A stretch of 64,000 nt of DNA from Collinsella aerofaciens (GTDB lineage Bacteria; Actinomycetota; Coriobacteriia; Coriobacteriales; Coriobacteriaceae): NCBI RefSeq assembly GCF_028209625.1, contig NZ_JAQLDU010000009.1, positions 45,881 to 109,880 on the forward strand. The letters are read 5' to 3'. The stretch's first letter is position 1; each line of letters begins with the position of its first letter. The translations under genes and the position numbers were made by a program. Below, one piece after another: positions 40,566 through 50,342 of this stretch. Under the pieces are notes generated by a model, which was given only the letters and a program-made list of their open reading frames with translations, had not been told where the DNA came from and did no database searches.

Positions 40566-42806
40566 TTAGTCAAACAAACTCGGCATGTCATTTTCCTTCA
40601 TGAGGGCGCCGGCGGAGGGCAGGCTCTGCGCGGTGAACTTCTCGGCCGAGACGCCGGCGCCAAGGATTTCCTCGGTCGTGCCGACGGTGGTGACCGAGCG
40701 GCCCTTCTTGGCCGTAAAGGCCTGGACGCCCTGCGTGTTGGTGGTCGTCTTGGTCTTGAGCAGCGACGTGTTGAAGTTCATCAGGCGGTAGTCGCTCGAG
40801 ACCAGCGCGAGGTCGCGGTCCTCCTTGAGCACCTGCGCATACAGCAGCTTGCTGCCGCCGTAGATGGCGTTCTTAAGGCGCTTGCGGTTGGTCTTGGTAG
40901 CGTATCCAGAAAGCGCGACACGCACCACGCGGCCGTTCTCAAAGACGAACAGCACGTCGGCCTTGTAGTCCTCGGGGTCGATGACCCAGATGACGCTCTC
41001 GTCGGGTTCCATCTCAAGATCGGTCGGAAGGTACGAGCCCAGCTGGGCCGACTTGGTGTCCTCAAACGCCGCGACCTTGCACTTGTACACCTGGCTCTTG
41101 TTGGTAAAGACCAGCAGCTCGTGGGTGTTGGAGGACGGGAACTCGATAAAGGGTTTGTCGCCGTCCTTGTACTTGAGCGTGGTCGCCTTCTTGAGCACGC
41201 GGTCCGTCATCTTCTTTAGGTAGCCATCGCGCGAGAGCATGATGGTGACCGGGTACTCCTCGACCTCGGGCTCCAAGCTTACCTCGATAACCTCATGGGG
41301 CTCGATCCTGCCCGTGCGGCGCGGCATCACGTACTTCTTGTTGACCGCTGCTAGCTCGTCGCTGATGACCTTCTTGATGTTCTCCTCGCTGGAGAGGATC
41401 TCCTCAAGCTCGGCAATCTCGCCCTCGAGCTTGGCGATGTCCTTGGTGCGGTTGAGGATGTACTCCTCGTTGATGTTGCGGAGCTTAAGCTCGGCGACAA
41501 ACTCGGCCTGGGTCTCGTCGATGTCGAAACCCTTCATAAGGTTGGGTACAACCTCTGCCTCGAGCTTAGTGCCGCGGATGATGGCGATGGCCTTGTCGAT
41601 GTCGAGCAGAATTGCCTCAAGGCCGTGCAGCAGGTGCAGGCGCTCGGACTTTTTGCCCAGGTCAAAGTTAATGCGGCGACGCGTGGACGCAATACGCCAC
41701 TTGACCCACTCGTGCAGAATCTGGCGCACGCCCATAACACGGGGATAGCCGTCGACGAGCACGTTGAAGTTGCACGAGAACGAATCCTGCAGCGTGGTCG
41801 AGCGATAGAGCTTGGCCATGAGCTTGTCGGGGTCGACGCCGCGCTTAAGGTCGATGGCGATGCGCAGACCCGAAAGGTCGGTCTCGTCGCGGATGTCGGC
41901 GATCTCCTTGACCTTGCCCTCCTTGGAGAGCTTGACGATGCGTTCGATGATGACATCGGTCTTGGTGGTGTAGGGGATCTCGTAGACCTCGATGATGCGC
42001 TCTTCGGGAATCCAGCGCCAGCGGGAGCGGATTTGGAAGCTGCCAAGGCCGGTCTCGATAATCTTTTCCATCTCCTCGCGGCGGTAGATGATCTCGCCGC
42101 CGGTGGAGAAATCGGGCATGGGCATGTACTCGAGCAGGTCGCAGTCGGGATCCTGCAGGTAGTGCATGGTGGCGGTGCAGACCTCGTTGAGGTTAAAGCC
42201 GCAGATGTCAGACGCCATGGCGACGCCGATGCCCTTGTTGGCCGAGACGAGGATGTTGGGGAACGTGGTGGGCAGCAGGCGCGGCTCCTTCATGGCACCG
42301 TCGTAGCTGTCGACGAAGTCGACCGGGTCCTTGTCGATGTCTTTGAAGATCTCGGCGCTGATGGGGGAGAGCTTGGCTTCGGTATAACGCGAGGCGGCGT
42401 AGCTCAGGTCGCCCGAATAGTACTTGCCAAAGTTACCCTTCGACTCCACGAAGGGGGCGAGCAGCGCCTCGTTGCCGGTGGCCAGGCGCACCATCGTCTC
42501 GTAGATCGCGGCATCGCCGTGCGGGTTGAGCTTCATGGTCTGGCCCACGATGTTGGCGCTCTTCTGGCGCTCGCCCTTGAGCAGACCCATCTTGTACATG
42601 GTGTAGAGCAGCTTGCGGTGCGAGGGCTTAAAGCCGTCGATCTCGGGGAATGCACGCGAGACGTTGACGCTCATAGCGTAGGGCATGTAGTTGACCTCGA
42701 GCGTCTGCGTAATCGGCTGGTCGGTGACCTCGGAGTGCAGGCCGATGACGTTCTCGGCGTTGACCTGCTTTTTCTTGGGCTGGTTCTTCGTCTTCTTCTT
42801 TGCCAC
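40566..42806 (-). CDS. Type IIA topoisomerase subunit A (ParC/GyrA-like)
   Basis: 746 residues. The breakage-reunion domain has PSHRKLLYTMYKMGLL, NPHGDAAIYETMVRLA and the active-site tyrosine in YAASRYTEAKLSP; the middle has a long coiled-coil (AKLEGEIAELEEILSSEE). The C-terminal beta-pinwheel is short, and the GyrA box for wrapping DNA is not evident, favouring decatenation (topo IV-like). Second gene of a pair with the B subunit 45 bp upstream. Most actinobacteria rely on gyrase alone, so this would be a second enzyme if gyrAB is elsewhere. Confidence 0.9.
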   Translation of the reverse strand: MAKKKTKNQPKKKQVNAENVIGLHSEVTDQPITQTLEVNYMPYAMSVNVSRAFPEIDGFKPSHRKLLYTMYKMGLLKGERQKSANIVGQTMKLNPHGDAAIYETMVRLATGNEALLAPFVESKGNFGKYYSGDLSYAASRYTEAKLSPISAEIFKDIDKDPVDFVDSYDGAMKEPRLLPTTFPNILVSANKGIGVAMASDICGFNLNEVCTATMHYLQDPDCDLLEYMPMPDFSTGGEIIYRREEMEKIIETGLGSFQIRSRWRWIPEERIIEVYEIPYTTKTDVIIERIVKLSKEGKVKEIADIRDETDLSGLRIAIDLKRGVDPDKLMAKLYRSTTLQDSFSCNFNVLVDGYPRVMGVRQILHEWVKWRIASTRRRINFDLGKKSERLHLLHGLEAILLDIDKAIAIIRGTKLEAEVVPNLMKGFDIDETQAEFVAELKLRNINEEYILNRTKDIAKLEGEIAELEEILSSEENIKKVISDELAAVNKKYVMPRRTGRIEPHEVIEVSLEPEVEEYPVTIMLSRDGYLKKMTDRVLKKATTLKYKDGDKPFIEFPSSNTHELLVFTNKSQVYKCKVAAFEDTKSAQLGSYLPTDLEMEPDESVIWVIDPEDYKADVLFVFENGRVVRVALSGYATKTNRKRLKNAIYGGSKLLYAQVLKEDRDLALVSSDYRLMNFNTSLLKTKTTTNTQGVQAFTAKKGRSVTTVGTTEEILGAGVSAEKFTAQSLPSAGALMKENDMPSLFD

Positions 42807-42851
42807 GATTTCCTCTTGAACTTCTTATGGGCCGTCGTTATCGATTTGCTG

Positions 42852-44849
42852 CTACTGCAGGTCCAGCTGGTCCAGGTATTCCTTGCCGTGCTCGGAGATG
42901 TGACGCTTGCGGCCCGTCTCGTCGTTGCCCAGCAACAGGTTGAACATGGTCTCCATCTTGGTGACGTCCTCGGGTTCTACCTTGATCAGGCGGCGCGTCT
43001 CGGGGTTCATGGTGGTGAGCCACATCATGTCCGGATCGTTCTCACCAAGACCCTTGGAGCGGTTGATCGAGCACTTCTGGTCGCCAATCTCCTTGAGGAT
43101 GCCGTTCTTCTCGAGCTCGGTGTAGGCAAAGTAGGTCTTCTCTTTGCAGTTGATCTCGTAGAGCGGCGACTCGGCGATATACACGTAGCCCTCGTCGATA
43201 AGCGTGGGCACCAGGCGATAGAGCATGGTTAGCACAAGCGTGCGGATGTGATAACCGTCGACGTCGGCGTCCGTACAGATGATGACCTTGTTCCAGTTGA
43301 GGTTGTCCAGGTCAAAGGCGCCAAGGTTCTTGATGCGCTTGTCCTTGATCTCCACACCGCAGCCCAGCACGCGCATGAGGTCCATGATGATGTCGGACTT
43401 AAAGATGCGCGGGTAGTCCTCTTTCAGACAGTTGAGGATCTTGCCTCGGACGGGCATAACACCCTGGAACTCGGCATCGCGCGAGGTGCGGATGGCGCCT
43501 GCTGCCGAGTCGCCCTCTACGATGTAGATCTCGCGACGGCTCTTGTCCTTGGAGCGGCAGTCGATGAACTTCTGCACGCGGTTGGCCATGTCGGTCTTCT
43601 GCTGCAGATTGGTCTTGATGCTCTGGCGCGTCTTCTCGGCGTTCTCGCGCGAGCGCTTGTTGATGAGCACCTGCTCCATGATCTTGTTGGCGGCGTCTTT
43701 GTTCTCGATCAGATAGGTCGAGAGGCGCTCCTTAAAGAATGCCGTCATCGCCTGCTGGATAAAGCGGTTATTGATGGCCTTCTTAGTCTGGTTTTCGTAG
43801 GACGTCTGGGTGGAGAAGCAGTTGGTCACCAGCACCAGACAGTCCTGGACGTCCTGCCACTTAATGCCGCTCTCGTTTTTGTTGTACTTGCCCTGTTGCT
43901 TGATGTAGGCATCGATGGCGCTGGTCAGAGCACTACGGGCGGCCTTTTCGGGCGAACCGCCGTTCTCGAGCCATGACGAGTTGTGGTAGTACTCCTGCAT
44001 CATGAAGGTGCGCGAGAAGCACATGCACGCGGTGATCTTGACGTTGTAATCGGGCAGGTCCTCGCGGTCGCGACCGCGACGGTCAGCCTCGATAAAGAAG
44101 GGCTCGGTAAGGTAGTCGGTACCGACCTTCTCGAGCACGTAGTCCTCGATGCCCTTGGGATAGCAAAAATCCTCTTCGGAAAACTCGCCATCGTCGCCCT
44201 CAATGCGCAGGCGGAAGGTCACGTTGGCGTTGACCACGGCCTGGCGGCGCATGGTCTCGCGATACCAGTCGTGGGGAATGCTGATCGAGGTAAAGACCTC
44301 AAGATCGGGGCGCCACTTGATGGTGGTGCCGGTGCGGTCCTCGTCGCTGGGCTCGATCTCAAGCGCTTTCTTTTTGGCGCCAACGACCTTGCCTTTCTTA
44401 AAGTGCAGGGAGTACTTGTTGCCGTCGCGCCAAACCGTGACGTCCATGTACTCGGATGCGTACTGGGTCGCGCACGAGCCCAGGCCATTGGTACCGAGCG
44501 AGAAGTCGTAGTCGCCGCCCTGGTTGTTGTTGTATTTGCCACCTGCGTAGAGCTCGCAAAAGACGAGCTCCCAGTTAAAGCGCTTCTCGGAGGGGTTCCA
44601 GTCGAGCGGGCAGCCGCGGCCGTTGTCCTCTACCTGAATGGAACCATCGCGAAAGGCGGTAAGGGTGATGAGCTTGCCGTAGCCCTGGCGCGCCTCGTCA
44701 ACGGCGTTGGACAGGATCTCGAAGGCGGCATGCGCGCAGCCGTCGAGTCCGTCCGAGCCAAAGATAACGGCGGGGCGCAGGCGTACGCGCTCCTCGTCCT
44801 TGAGCTGACGAATACTGTCGTTACCATAGTTTGCGGTGTTTTTTGCCAT
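42852..44849 (-). CDS. Type IIA topoisomerase subunit B (ParE/GyrB-like)
   Basis: 665 residues: GHKL ATPase with EILSNAVDEARQG, VEDNGRGCPLDWNP and GTNGLGSCATQYASEY, a transducer with QTKKAINNRF, and TOPRIM with IVEGDSAAGAI and CTDADVDGYHIRTL. ATG 44849 (MAKNTANYGNDSIRQLKD) is chosen: TATGCT, a likely -10, lies at about 44907, so starts further upstream (44888, 44948) would be at or before the transcript start. A GAGAGAGCGAG stretch precedes it. Confidence 0.9.
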   Translation of the reverse strand: MAKNTANYGNDSIRQLKDEERVRLRPAVIFGSDGLDGCAHAAFEILSNAVDEARQGYGKLITLTAFRDGSIQVEDNGRGCPLDWNPSEKRFNWELVFCELYAGGKYNNNQGGDYDFSLGTNGLGSCATQYASEYMDVTVWRDGNKYSLHFKKGKVVGAKKKALEIEPSDEDRTGTTIKWRPDLEVFTSISIPHDWYRETMRRQAVVNANVTFRLRIEGDDGEFSEEDFCYPKGIEDYVLEKVGTDYLTEPFFIEADRRGRDREDLPDYNVKITACMCFSRTFMMQEYYHNSSWLENGGSPEKAARSALTSAIDAYIKQQGKYNKNESGIKWQDVQDCLVLVTNCFSTQTSYENQTKKAINNRFIQQAMTAFFKERLSTYLIENKDAANKIMEQVLINKRSRENAEKTRQSIKTNLQQKTDMANRVQKFIDCRSKDKSRREIYIVEGDSAAGAIRTSRDAEFQGVMPVRGKILNCLKEDYPRIFKSDIIMDLMRVLGCGVEIKDKRIKNLGAFDLDNLNWNKVIICTDADVDGYHIRTLVLTMLYRLVPTLIDEGYVYIAESPLYEINCKEKTYFAYTELEKNGILKEIGDQKCSINRSKGLGENDPDMMWLTTMNPETRRLIKVEPEDVTKMETMFNLLLGNDETGRKRHISEHGKEYLDQLDLQ

Positions 44850-45083
44850 GCTCGCTCTCTCGATGCTCCTTTGCTGCGTTGTAGTCATATAGATAGTCAA
44901 GGTAGCATAGCCCAGGCCTCGGACGATTCCAACTAACACGAATTCCATCGAACGCGCGTTCGGAGTCGGTGACCTTTAGCTTCTGCGGTCATTCCCTGCG
45001 CGGCGTGGTGCTCGTGTTAAAACCGTGGCTTATCGGCTGGTAGAATTGCCGCATCAAGACTGCATGTTGTTTGAGGGGGCGCA

Positions 45084-45644
45084 ATGACTGAGAAAGAGAA
45101 GATGGAGCGCGGGGAGTGGCATGATGCCAACTTTGACGAGGAGCTCCTGGCGCAACGCGCAAAGGCGGAGGCGCTCTGCTATGACTTTAATATGGCAAAA
45201 CCCGGAAGCGACGCGCAGCTTGACGCTTTGAAATCCTTGCTCGATACCGATCTTCCGCAAGGGCTGACGGTCCTTTCGCCTGCCTACTTTGACTACGGGA
45301 GCAAGACGAGCTTTGGTGAGGGCTGCTTTGTAAACCATGGCTGCTACTTTATGGACGGCGGCTCTATCACCTTTGGTGGCAACGTGTTTATCGGGCCGTT
45401 TTGCGGCTTCTACACCGCTTCGCACCCCCTAAAGGCAAAGGACCGCAACTTGGGTCTCGAGAAGGCTCTGCCCATCGTTGTCGGCGATAACTGCTGGTTT
45501 GGCGCGAACGTGTCAGTGCTGCAGGGAGTTACCATCGGCAGCGGTTGCGTTATTGCCGCGGGCAGCGTCGTGACGGAAGACCTTCCGGATAATGTGGTGG
45601 CGGCAGGCGTCCCCGCAGTTGTCAAGAAGACCATCGAGCAATAA
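45084..45644 (+). CDS. Maltose/galactoside O-acetyltransferase family protein
   Basis: 186 residues, left-handed beta-helix with hexapeptide repeats: FGEGCFVNHGCYFMDGGSITFGGNVFIGPFCGFYTASHPL (catalytic His in SHPL), IVVGDNCWFGANVSVLQGVTIGSGCVIAAGSVV. It acetylates sugars with acetyl-CoA. The N-terminal maltose-acetyltransferase cap (ERGEWHDANFDEELLAQRAKA) is present. TGAGGGGG precedes the start. Single-gene unit with its own terminator. Confidence 0.92.
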   Translation: MTEKEKMERGEWHDANFDEELLAQRAKAEALCYDFNMAKPGSDAQLDALKSLLDTDLPQGLTVLSPAYFDYGSKTSFGEGCFVNHGCYFMDGGSITFGGNVFIGPFCGFYTASHPLKAKDRNLGLEKALPIVVGDNCWFGANVSVLQGVTIGSGCVIAAGSVVTEDLPDNVVAAGVPAVVKKTIEQ

Positions 45645-45734
45645 GGAAGCCCTTAAACGATAGTGCCCCACTGTCCTCGGTGGAATGCGGGGCGAGAAAG
45701 CCGAGCTCGATTCCGCTGGCCACATCTAATGTGT

Positions 45735-45772
45735 AATGGGCCGGCTCTGGGTATCCAGAACCAGCCCATTTT
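45735..45772 (+). terminator. Terminator between the acetyltransferase and the surface protein gene
   Basis: AATGGGC...TCTGG (45735-45750), GTAT loop, CCAGA...GCCCATT (45755-45770), ending TTTTAA; interior mismatches only. Works for the rightward gene and perhaps for the convergent one. Confidence 0.7.
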
Positions 45773-45819
45773 AATGTTCGATGAGCCGAGTCGGCGTCTC
45801 ACACAAAAGTAACTAGGAG

Positions 45820-48800
45820 CTAGCGAGGCCTATCCGAATTGACCTCATTGGCGGTGTCTTTTTCGAGCGCCGTGCGGCGGACGCTGTAGGCGACAAGGCC
45901 GGCACCAGCTGCGGCGAGTGCTGCTGCGGCTGCGGTTAGGGGGACGTTGCTGTCGCCCGTGCCGGCGAGCGCGCCCGCTTTTCTGGAGCGCTTGTTATTG
46001 CCGTGATCCTTGCCGCTGCCAGAGCCACTGCCGCCACCGGAGCTGCTTCCGTCGGAACCACCTCCACTCGAGCCACCATCGCCGTCTACCGTCATCGGGG
46101 CGTCGTGAAGTCCTGTCGTATCCGCGCTGTCGCATACGCCGACCTGAACTTCTGAGCGTTCGCATGCCGCGTCGGGCACATGAAGCTCGTGCAGAACGGC
46201 ACTCAGTGCCGAGTTTGCGCCCGGTCGGATCTCCTCGAGCGTTACGGGATCGAGCGCCACCAGATTACGCGCCTTCGCATACAGCGTGACGCGTTTGCCC
46301 ACTTCGTCGCTCCAGCTCTCGGGGATGGCGAAGCTCATGCGGAACTGTGCCGTGCAACCCGGTGCCAGCACGGCGTTGCCGTTGTCGGCTACCAGCGGGT
46401 GCGTTGCAAAACGTGCGCCCAGCGTCTCGAGCGCGTACTTTACGTGTGCCATGTCGTTGGCCGAAGCGTCTTCGGCAAGCTCTGGATCGTAGATCGAAGC
46501 CATGCGTGCGTTCGCTCCGAATCCGATGGATGCGCTGGAGAACGGCTGGCTGGAGCCCTCTCGGTACAGATCGATTGTGCCGGCAGTCAGCAAAGTGTTG
46601 CCGTCGTTTCGCACCGTGACCATGAAGGATTCGCCTGCCGCTCCGGGCACCACCGCGCCCGAGGTAGCGACCGCGCCCGTCGGAGTGGCACACGCCACCA
46701 GAGGCACTTCGATGCCGTGCAGCTCTGCCTCGCTCTTCTCCGCGCTCACAATGTGCGTGGCGAGCGCGGAGAGCATGCCTCCCGACGTCAAAAATGTCGT
46801 TATCTGATCGACGGGATGGTCCAGCTCGCACATCACGAACGGCTCCGTGAACAGATCGCCTGCCAAGGTGCTGGCGAAGATGCGGAAGTGCTTGCCCATT
46901 ACTGCTACCGGGTTGCCTTCTTCGTCGTAGGTTTGCCCCACCTTGCCATCGGTGTTCTCTACATAGAGCGCGCACCTGCCGTTGTTGCTTACGCTAAACG
47001 ATGCCGGGCCACAGCCTGCGGCACCCACGGGCTGCGTTGCAAATGCCGATGCGCCTCGCGTCCAAGTAATATGCTGCAGCTGCTCGTTGACGGTGGCCAA
47101 AAAGCCCGAATGTTGTGGCCACGGCACCGCATGGGGCACCGTGGCGTCTGGTGGCATAACGCCCCAGCCCGCAATGGACTGGCCGATCACGGCGTACGAT
47201 GCGCAGCCGCAACCGTCTGCGGTCTCGTACGCAACGGGCACCACCATTTTGCCGTTGATATTCTCGGGCTCGCTCAGCTCGATACTCGACGGTGCTTGCG
47301 GAAAGCGAAGAACTTGGCGGAACGTCAGGCTGTCGCCCAAATCATCCGACCACAGGGTAAAGCATTCCAGCGCAACCTCGGCCTCGCTGCCGAGCGCCTT
47401 CTCTGCGGTGGTTCCGCGGCGGTGGAGGTAGGCACCCGACAGGCGTCCGTCGACCAGCGTCTTGCCTACCGTGATGCGCGGGCACTGCAGGCAATGGTAG
47501 CCATCCTCTTGCAGGCGGCCGCGCGAGATGCTGCGCCATGACGTATGCGACACCACGCGGATCTCGCCATTACTTATGCGCAGGCGCACAACAGACAGTA
47601 TGCCGGCTGTGCTTGCCGTATCGAAAAGGGTGTTGTCGCCGGCGGGGCGCTCGCCCGAGACCAGCAGCACGTAGGCGTCCTGGTTTCCTCTTCCGTCCGT
47701 ATATTCCACCACGTCGAAGTCGTAATCGAATATGCCGTCGCGCTCCACGTCGCCCTCGCCAAACCCAAGGGGAAAGTCCACGGGCGTGGGAGCGGACCAC
47801 GTGCCGTTTGCCTTTGTGTGCACCACCAGGCGCGAGCGGCCATTGTCGCCGTAGCGCACCGAGGCGATACGGAACAGGCATTCTACGCCGGCAATCATCG
47901 TTAGCTTCATGTGGGCTTCGCTGAGCACGCCGGAAAACAGCACGTTGTCGCTCGAGGGTTTTATGCCGCCACGCTCGTCCTCCGACACGCCGGCAGAATT
48001 GGCGTTCGGGTCCGCAACGGCGTTCGTTGACTGACCGATGTAGGTGTACTCATACATCGGCGCGGCATTTTCGTCGTTCTCCATCAGCGCGTGGACGAAA
48101 TGTTCGACCTGTCCCGTGTCGTCGCTCTCCGCGTTCGTCTCGAGCTCAATGCGCGTGACCGCTTGATCCCAATCGCGCACGACAGGCGCGGCGTTTACGG
48201 CAGTGGCCTTAACCTCGGCGCGTGCGAGCAGCTCGGCGTTGGTGACGATGGTGGCCGATGCGATAAACTGCGGCACACCACCTGCCTCGGCGTTGCCGGC
48301 CGAGCCGAAGCAGGCATCCAGCGTATAAGGCGTATCTCCACCCAATGCCAGCTCAGAGCGTTGGAGCACATACTGGTCGCCATTGTTCACCGACATATTC
48401 CACGAATCGATGAGTGTGGGCCACGACCCCGACCAAGCCTTGGTGGTCCACTTGAACATTACGAACTGGAGTATCACATCGACATCGACGTCTGCACCTA
48501 CGCGCAGCCGCGGAAGCTGGTGTCCATCTGCCTTCTCGTACCCAATGAACAGCGTGAGGGATGCGGCGCCGCGCACGGCAGACGAAGCGACGCCTGCAAC
48601 GCCGGCGCCAAAGGTGACGGCAAGCCCGATCTGGATGGTGAACGAGCCCGACGTGTTTGAATAGTCGAGCGAAATGTTCTTGAAAAACGCCGCGCCGCTG
48701 CCGTGCGTGTGGGCACCCACAGCGAGCGCCAGCTTCGCCAGCACCCAAGGGTTGACGTTTAGGAAAAATGGCACCGGTCCTAGGGTAAACTGCTCGGTCC

Positions 48801-50187
48801 AATTGAGGTCAGTTCTTACCTGGAAGAGGGCCTTAATATTGCCGTATGCGGGGTCGTTGTTGTTACCCCAGGTTTTGCCCACCCAATCGTAGGCGAGCGA
48901 GCCGTACAGCTGTGTGGCGATATCCATCGTGAACAGCGGCGTGCAATGGTGGCGAAGGAGCTTGGTGTTTCTTGGATCGGTGCCCGAACCGGCACTCATA
49001 CTTTTGTACTGATTCCACTTCCCCTCCATTTCGTCGAGGTAGCGGTTTGCCTGCTTGGCGCCCGACTCGCGCGGTGACTTCTTCCAGTACTCCGGATCCG
49101 GATTGCCCGAATCGTTCATATAGCTGGCTGGTTTGTATCCTCCGCCAAACAGCACGTATCCAGCAAACGAGAAATCGAAGAGGATCGGAAATGTGGGTAT
49201 CCAGCACGTGAACTTATTGCCGCCGATGCCGGGAAACGCCGCGGGGAAATCAAACGGAGTGACCTCTTGGTCCATGGTAGTGGGGACGATAGTGGTCGAG
49301 CCCGATTCCGCCTTTGCGGCCGGCGCGGTGACAACGGCCATGGGGGATGAGAGCGTGTAGGTTTTGCCCTGATAGTCGGGGACAAAGCGCAGCTTGCACC
49401 CTTCCTCCAGAAGGCCCGATGCCGCGTCGAGAAACTTGTCTTCGAGTGTGAACGTCGCCAGATTATCCGCGCCCGATGCGCTGGCCTTGATCTGACCAAT
49501 CTGCGTGACGGTTTCGGTTGAGCTGCCCGCAGCGGGCATCACTTTATTGATATGCAATGTTGCCTGCCCGCCCTGCGGCAGATGAGCCTGCACGGTAAAT
49601 GCGTGCGTATCGGGCTGCTCGTTTGCCGTGTCGTCCTTCGGCAATGCCATGAACGTGGCTTCAGCGTACTGGATGTCCCATTCGTCGAATGTGAGCTGGC
49701 GGAAGTACGGCTCGCCGTCGGAAAGCGGACGCGTGGGCGTGGTTATGGCGGTGCCGCCCTGGATACGCGCAAGGGGAATCTCGACATCACGGTAGCCCGC
49801 CATGCTAATGGAGATGCCGCCGTTAAAGTCGTACGCGTCAAGGAGCGTTGCCTCGTCCACGTAGCCTTCCGAAAGAGGGGCGACCTCAAAGATGGCCGTG
49901 CCTTCGTCATCGGTCGTGGCGGTGAGCTGCTTGCCTACGGCATAGCGCGATGTGAGCGTGACCTGGGCACCTGCGATGGGCGTATTCTTGTTGGCGACGT
50001 CGACCACGACTACACCAAACATGGTGCGCGAGAGAACGAGCACCTTGAAGGGATCTTCTTCGTCGGCATAGGCCGCGGTGGGCGCGAACGGCAGCAGGAA
50101 GGCATTTTCGCTTCCCGGCACGCGAGGCAACATGATGCTCGCCAGCGAGGACGCTCCAGCAACAAGTAACGAACGGCGATCAAGCAT
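45820..50187 (-). CDS. Large sortase-anchored surface protein
   Basis: 1455 residues from ATG 50187 (MLDRRSLLVAGASSLASIML), a twin-arginine-like signal (DRRSLL) with GGGAGCC upstream. After it comes a carboxypeptidase-regulatory-like beta domain (VVDVANKNTPIAGAQVTLTSR), then a very long region without a fold I can name, a Ser/Gly linker (GDGGSSGGGSDGSSSGGGSG), the sorting motif LAGTG, a hydrophobic helix and a basic tail (YSVRRTALEKD). LAxTG is the class E sortase signal of actinobacteria. The protein is exported and wall-attached; its ligand is unknown. The LuxR gene upstream on the same strand probably controls it. Confidence 0.8.
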   Translation of the reverse strand: MLDRRSLLVAGASSLASIMLPRVPGSENAFLLPFAPTAAYADEEDPFKVLVLSRTMFGVVVVDVANKNTPIAGAQVTLTSRYAVGKQLTATTDDEGTAIFEVAPLSEGYVDEATLLDAYDFNGGISISMAGYRDVEIPLARIQGGTAITTPTRPLSDGEPYFRQLTFDEWDIQYAEATFMALPKDDTANEQPDTHAFTVQAHLPQGGQATLHINKVMPAAGSSTETVTQIGQIKASASGADNLATFTLEDKFLDAASGLLEEGCKLRFVPDYQGKTYTLSSPMAVVTAPAAKAESGSTTIVPTTMDQEVTPFDFPAAFPGIGGNKFTCWIPTFPILFDFSFAGYVLFGGGYKPASYMNDSGNPDPEYWKKSPRESGAKQANRYLDEMEGKWNQYKSMSAGSGTDPRNTKLLRHHCTPLFTMDIATQLYGSLAYDWVGKTWGNNNDPAYGNIKALFQVRTDLNWTEQFTLGPVPFFLNVNPWVLAKLALAVGAHTHGSGAAFFKNISLDYSNTSGSFTIQIGLAVTFGAGVAGVASSAVRGAASLTLFIGYEKADGHQLPRLRVGADVDVDVILQFVMFKWTTKAWSGSWPTLIDSWNMSVNNGDQYVLQRSELALGGDTPYTLDACFGSAGNAEAGGVPQFIASATIVTNAELLARAEVKATAVNAAPVVRDWDQAVTRIELETNAESDDTGQVEHFVHALMENDENAAPMYEYTYIGQSTNAVADPNANSAGVSEDERGGIKPSSDNVLFSGVLSEAHMKLTMIAGVECLFRIASVRYGDNGRSRLVVHTKANGTWSAPTPVDFPLGFGEGDVERDGIFDYDFDVVEYTDGRGNQDAYVLLVSGERPAGDNTLFDTASTAGILSVVRLRISNGEIRVVSHTSWRSISRGRLQEDGYHCLQCPRITVGKTLVDGRLSGAYLHRRGTTAEKALGSEAEVALECFTLWSDDLGDSLTFRQVLRFPQAPSSIELSEPENINGKMVVPVAYETADGCGCASYAVIGQSIAGWGVMPPDATVPHAVPWPQHSGFLATVNEQLQHITWTRGASAFATQPVGAAGCGPASFSVSNNGRCALYVENTDGKVGQTYDEEGNPVAVMGKHFRIFASTLAGDLFTEPFVMCELDHPVDQITTFLTSGGMLSALATHIVSAEKSEAELHGIEVPLVACATPTGAVATSGAVVPGAAGESFMVTVRNDGNTLLTAGTIDLYREGSSQPFSSASIGFGANARMASIYDPELAEDASANDMAHVKYALETLGARFATHPLVADNGNAVLAPGCTAQFRMSFAIPESWSDEVGKRVTLYAKARNLVALDPVTLEEIRPGANSALSAVLHELHVPDAACERSEVQVGVCDSADTTGLHDAPMTVDGDGGSSGGGSDGSSSGGGSGSGSGKDHGNNKRSRKAGALAGTGDSNVPLTAAAAALAAAGAGLVAYSVRRTALEKDTANEVNSDRPR

Positions 50188-50342
50188 CTTGGGCTCCCAT
50201 CCCGCAAATATCGGTGGAAATAATCCAATTTTGCGAGAAGACGCTTCGTGGCGGTAGTGCCGTTCGATGGCCAAAATGTCCAAATTGATCGAGCGAAGCG
50301 CCGGGTTCCGGAACGCGTTCGATGCGCTTGGCAGCCCGGTCG

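Noticed and set aside
41625..43232. 535-codon plus-strand frame over the topoisomerase genes
   Set aside because: Spans two real minus-strand genes and their junction; composition is that of reverse-complement codons.
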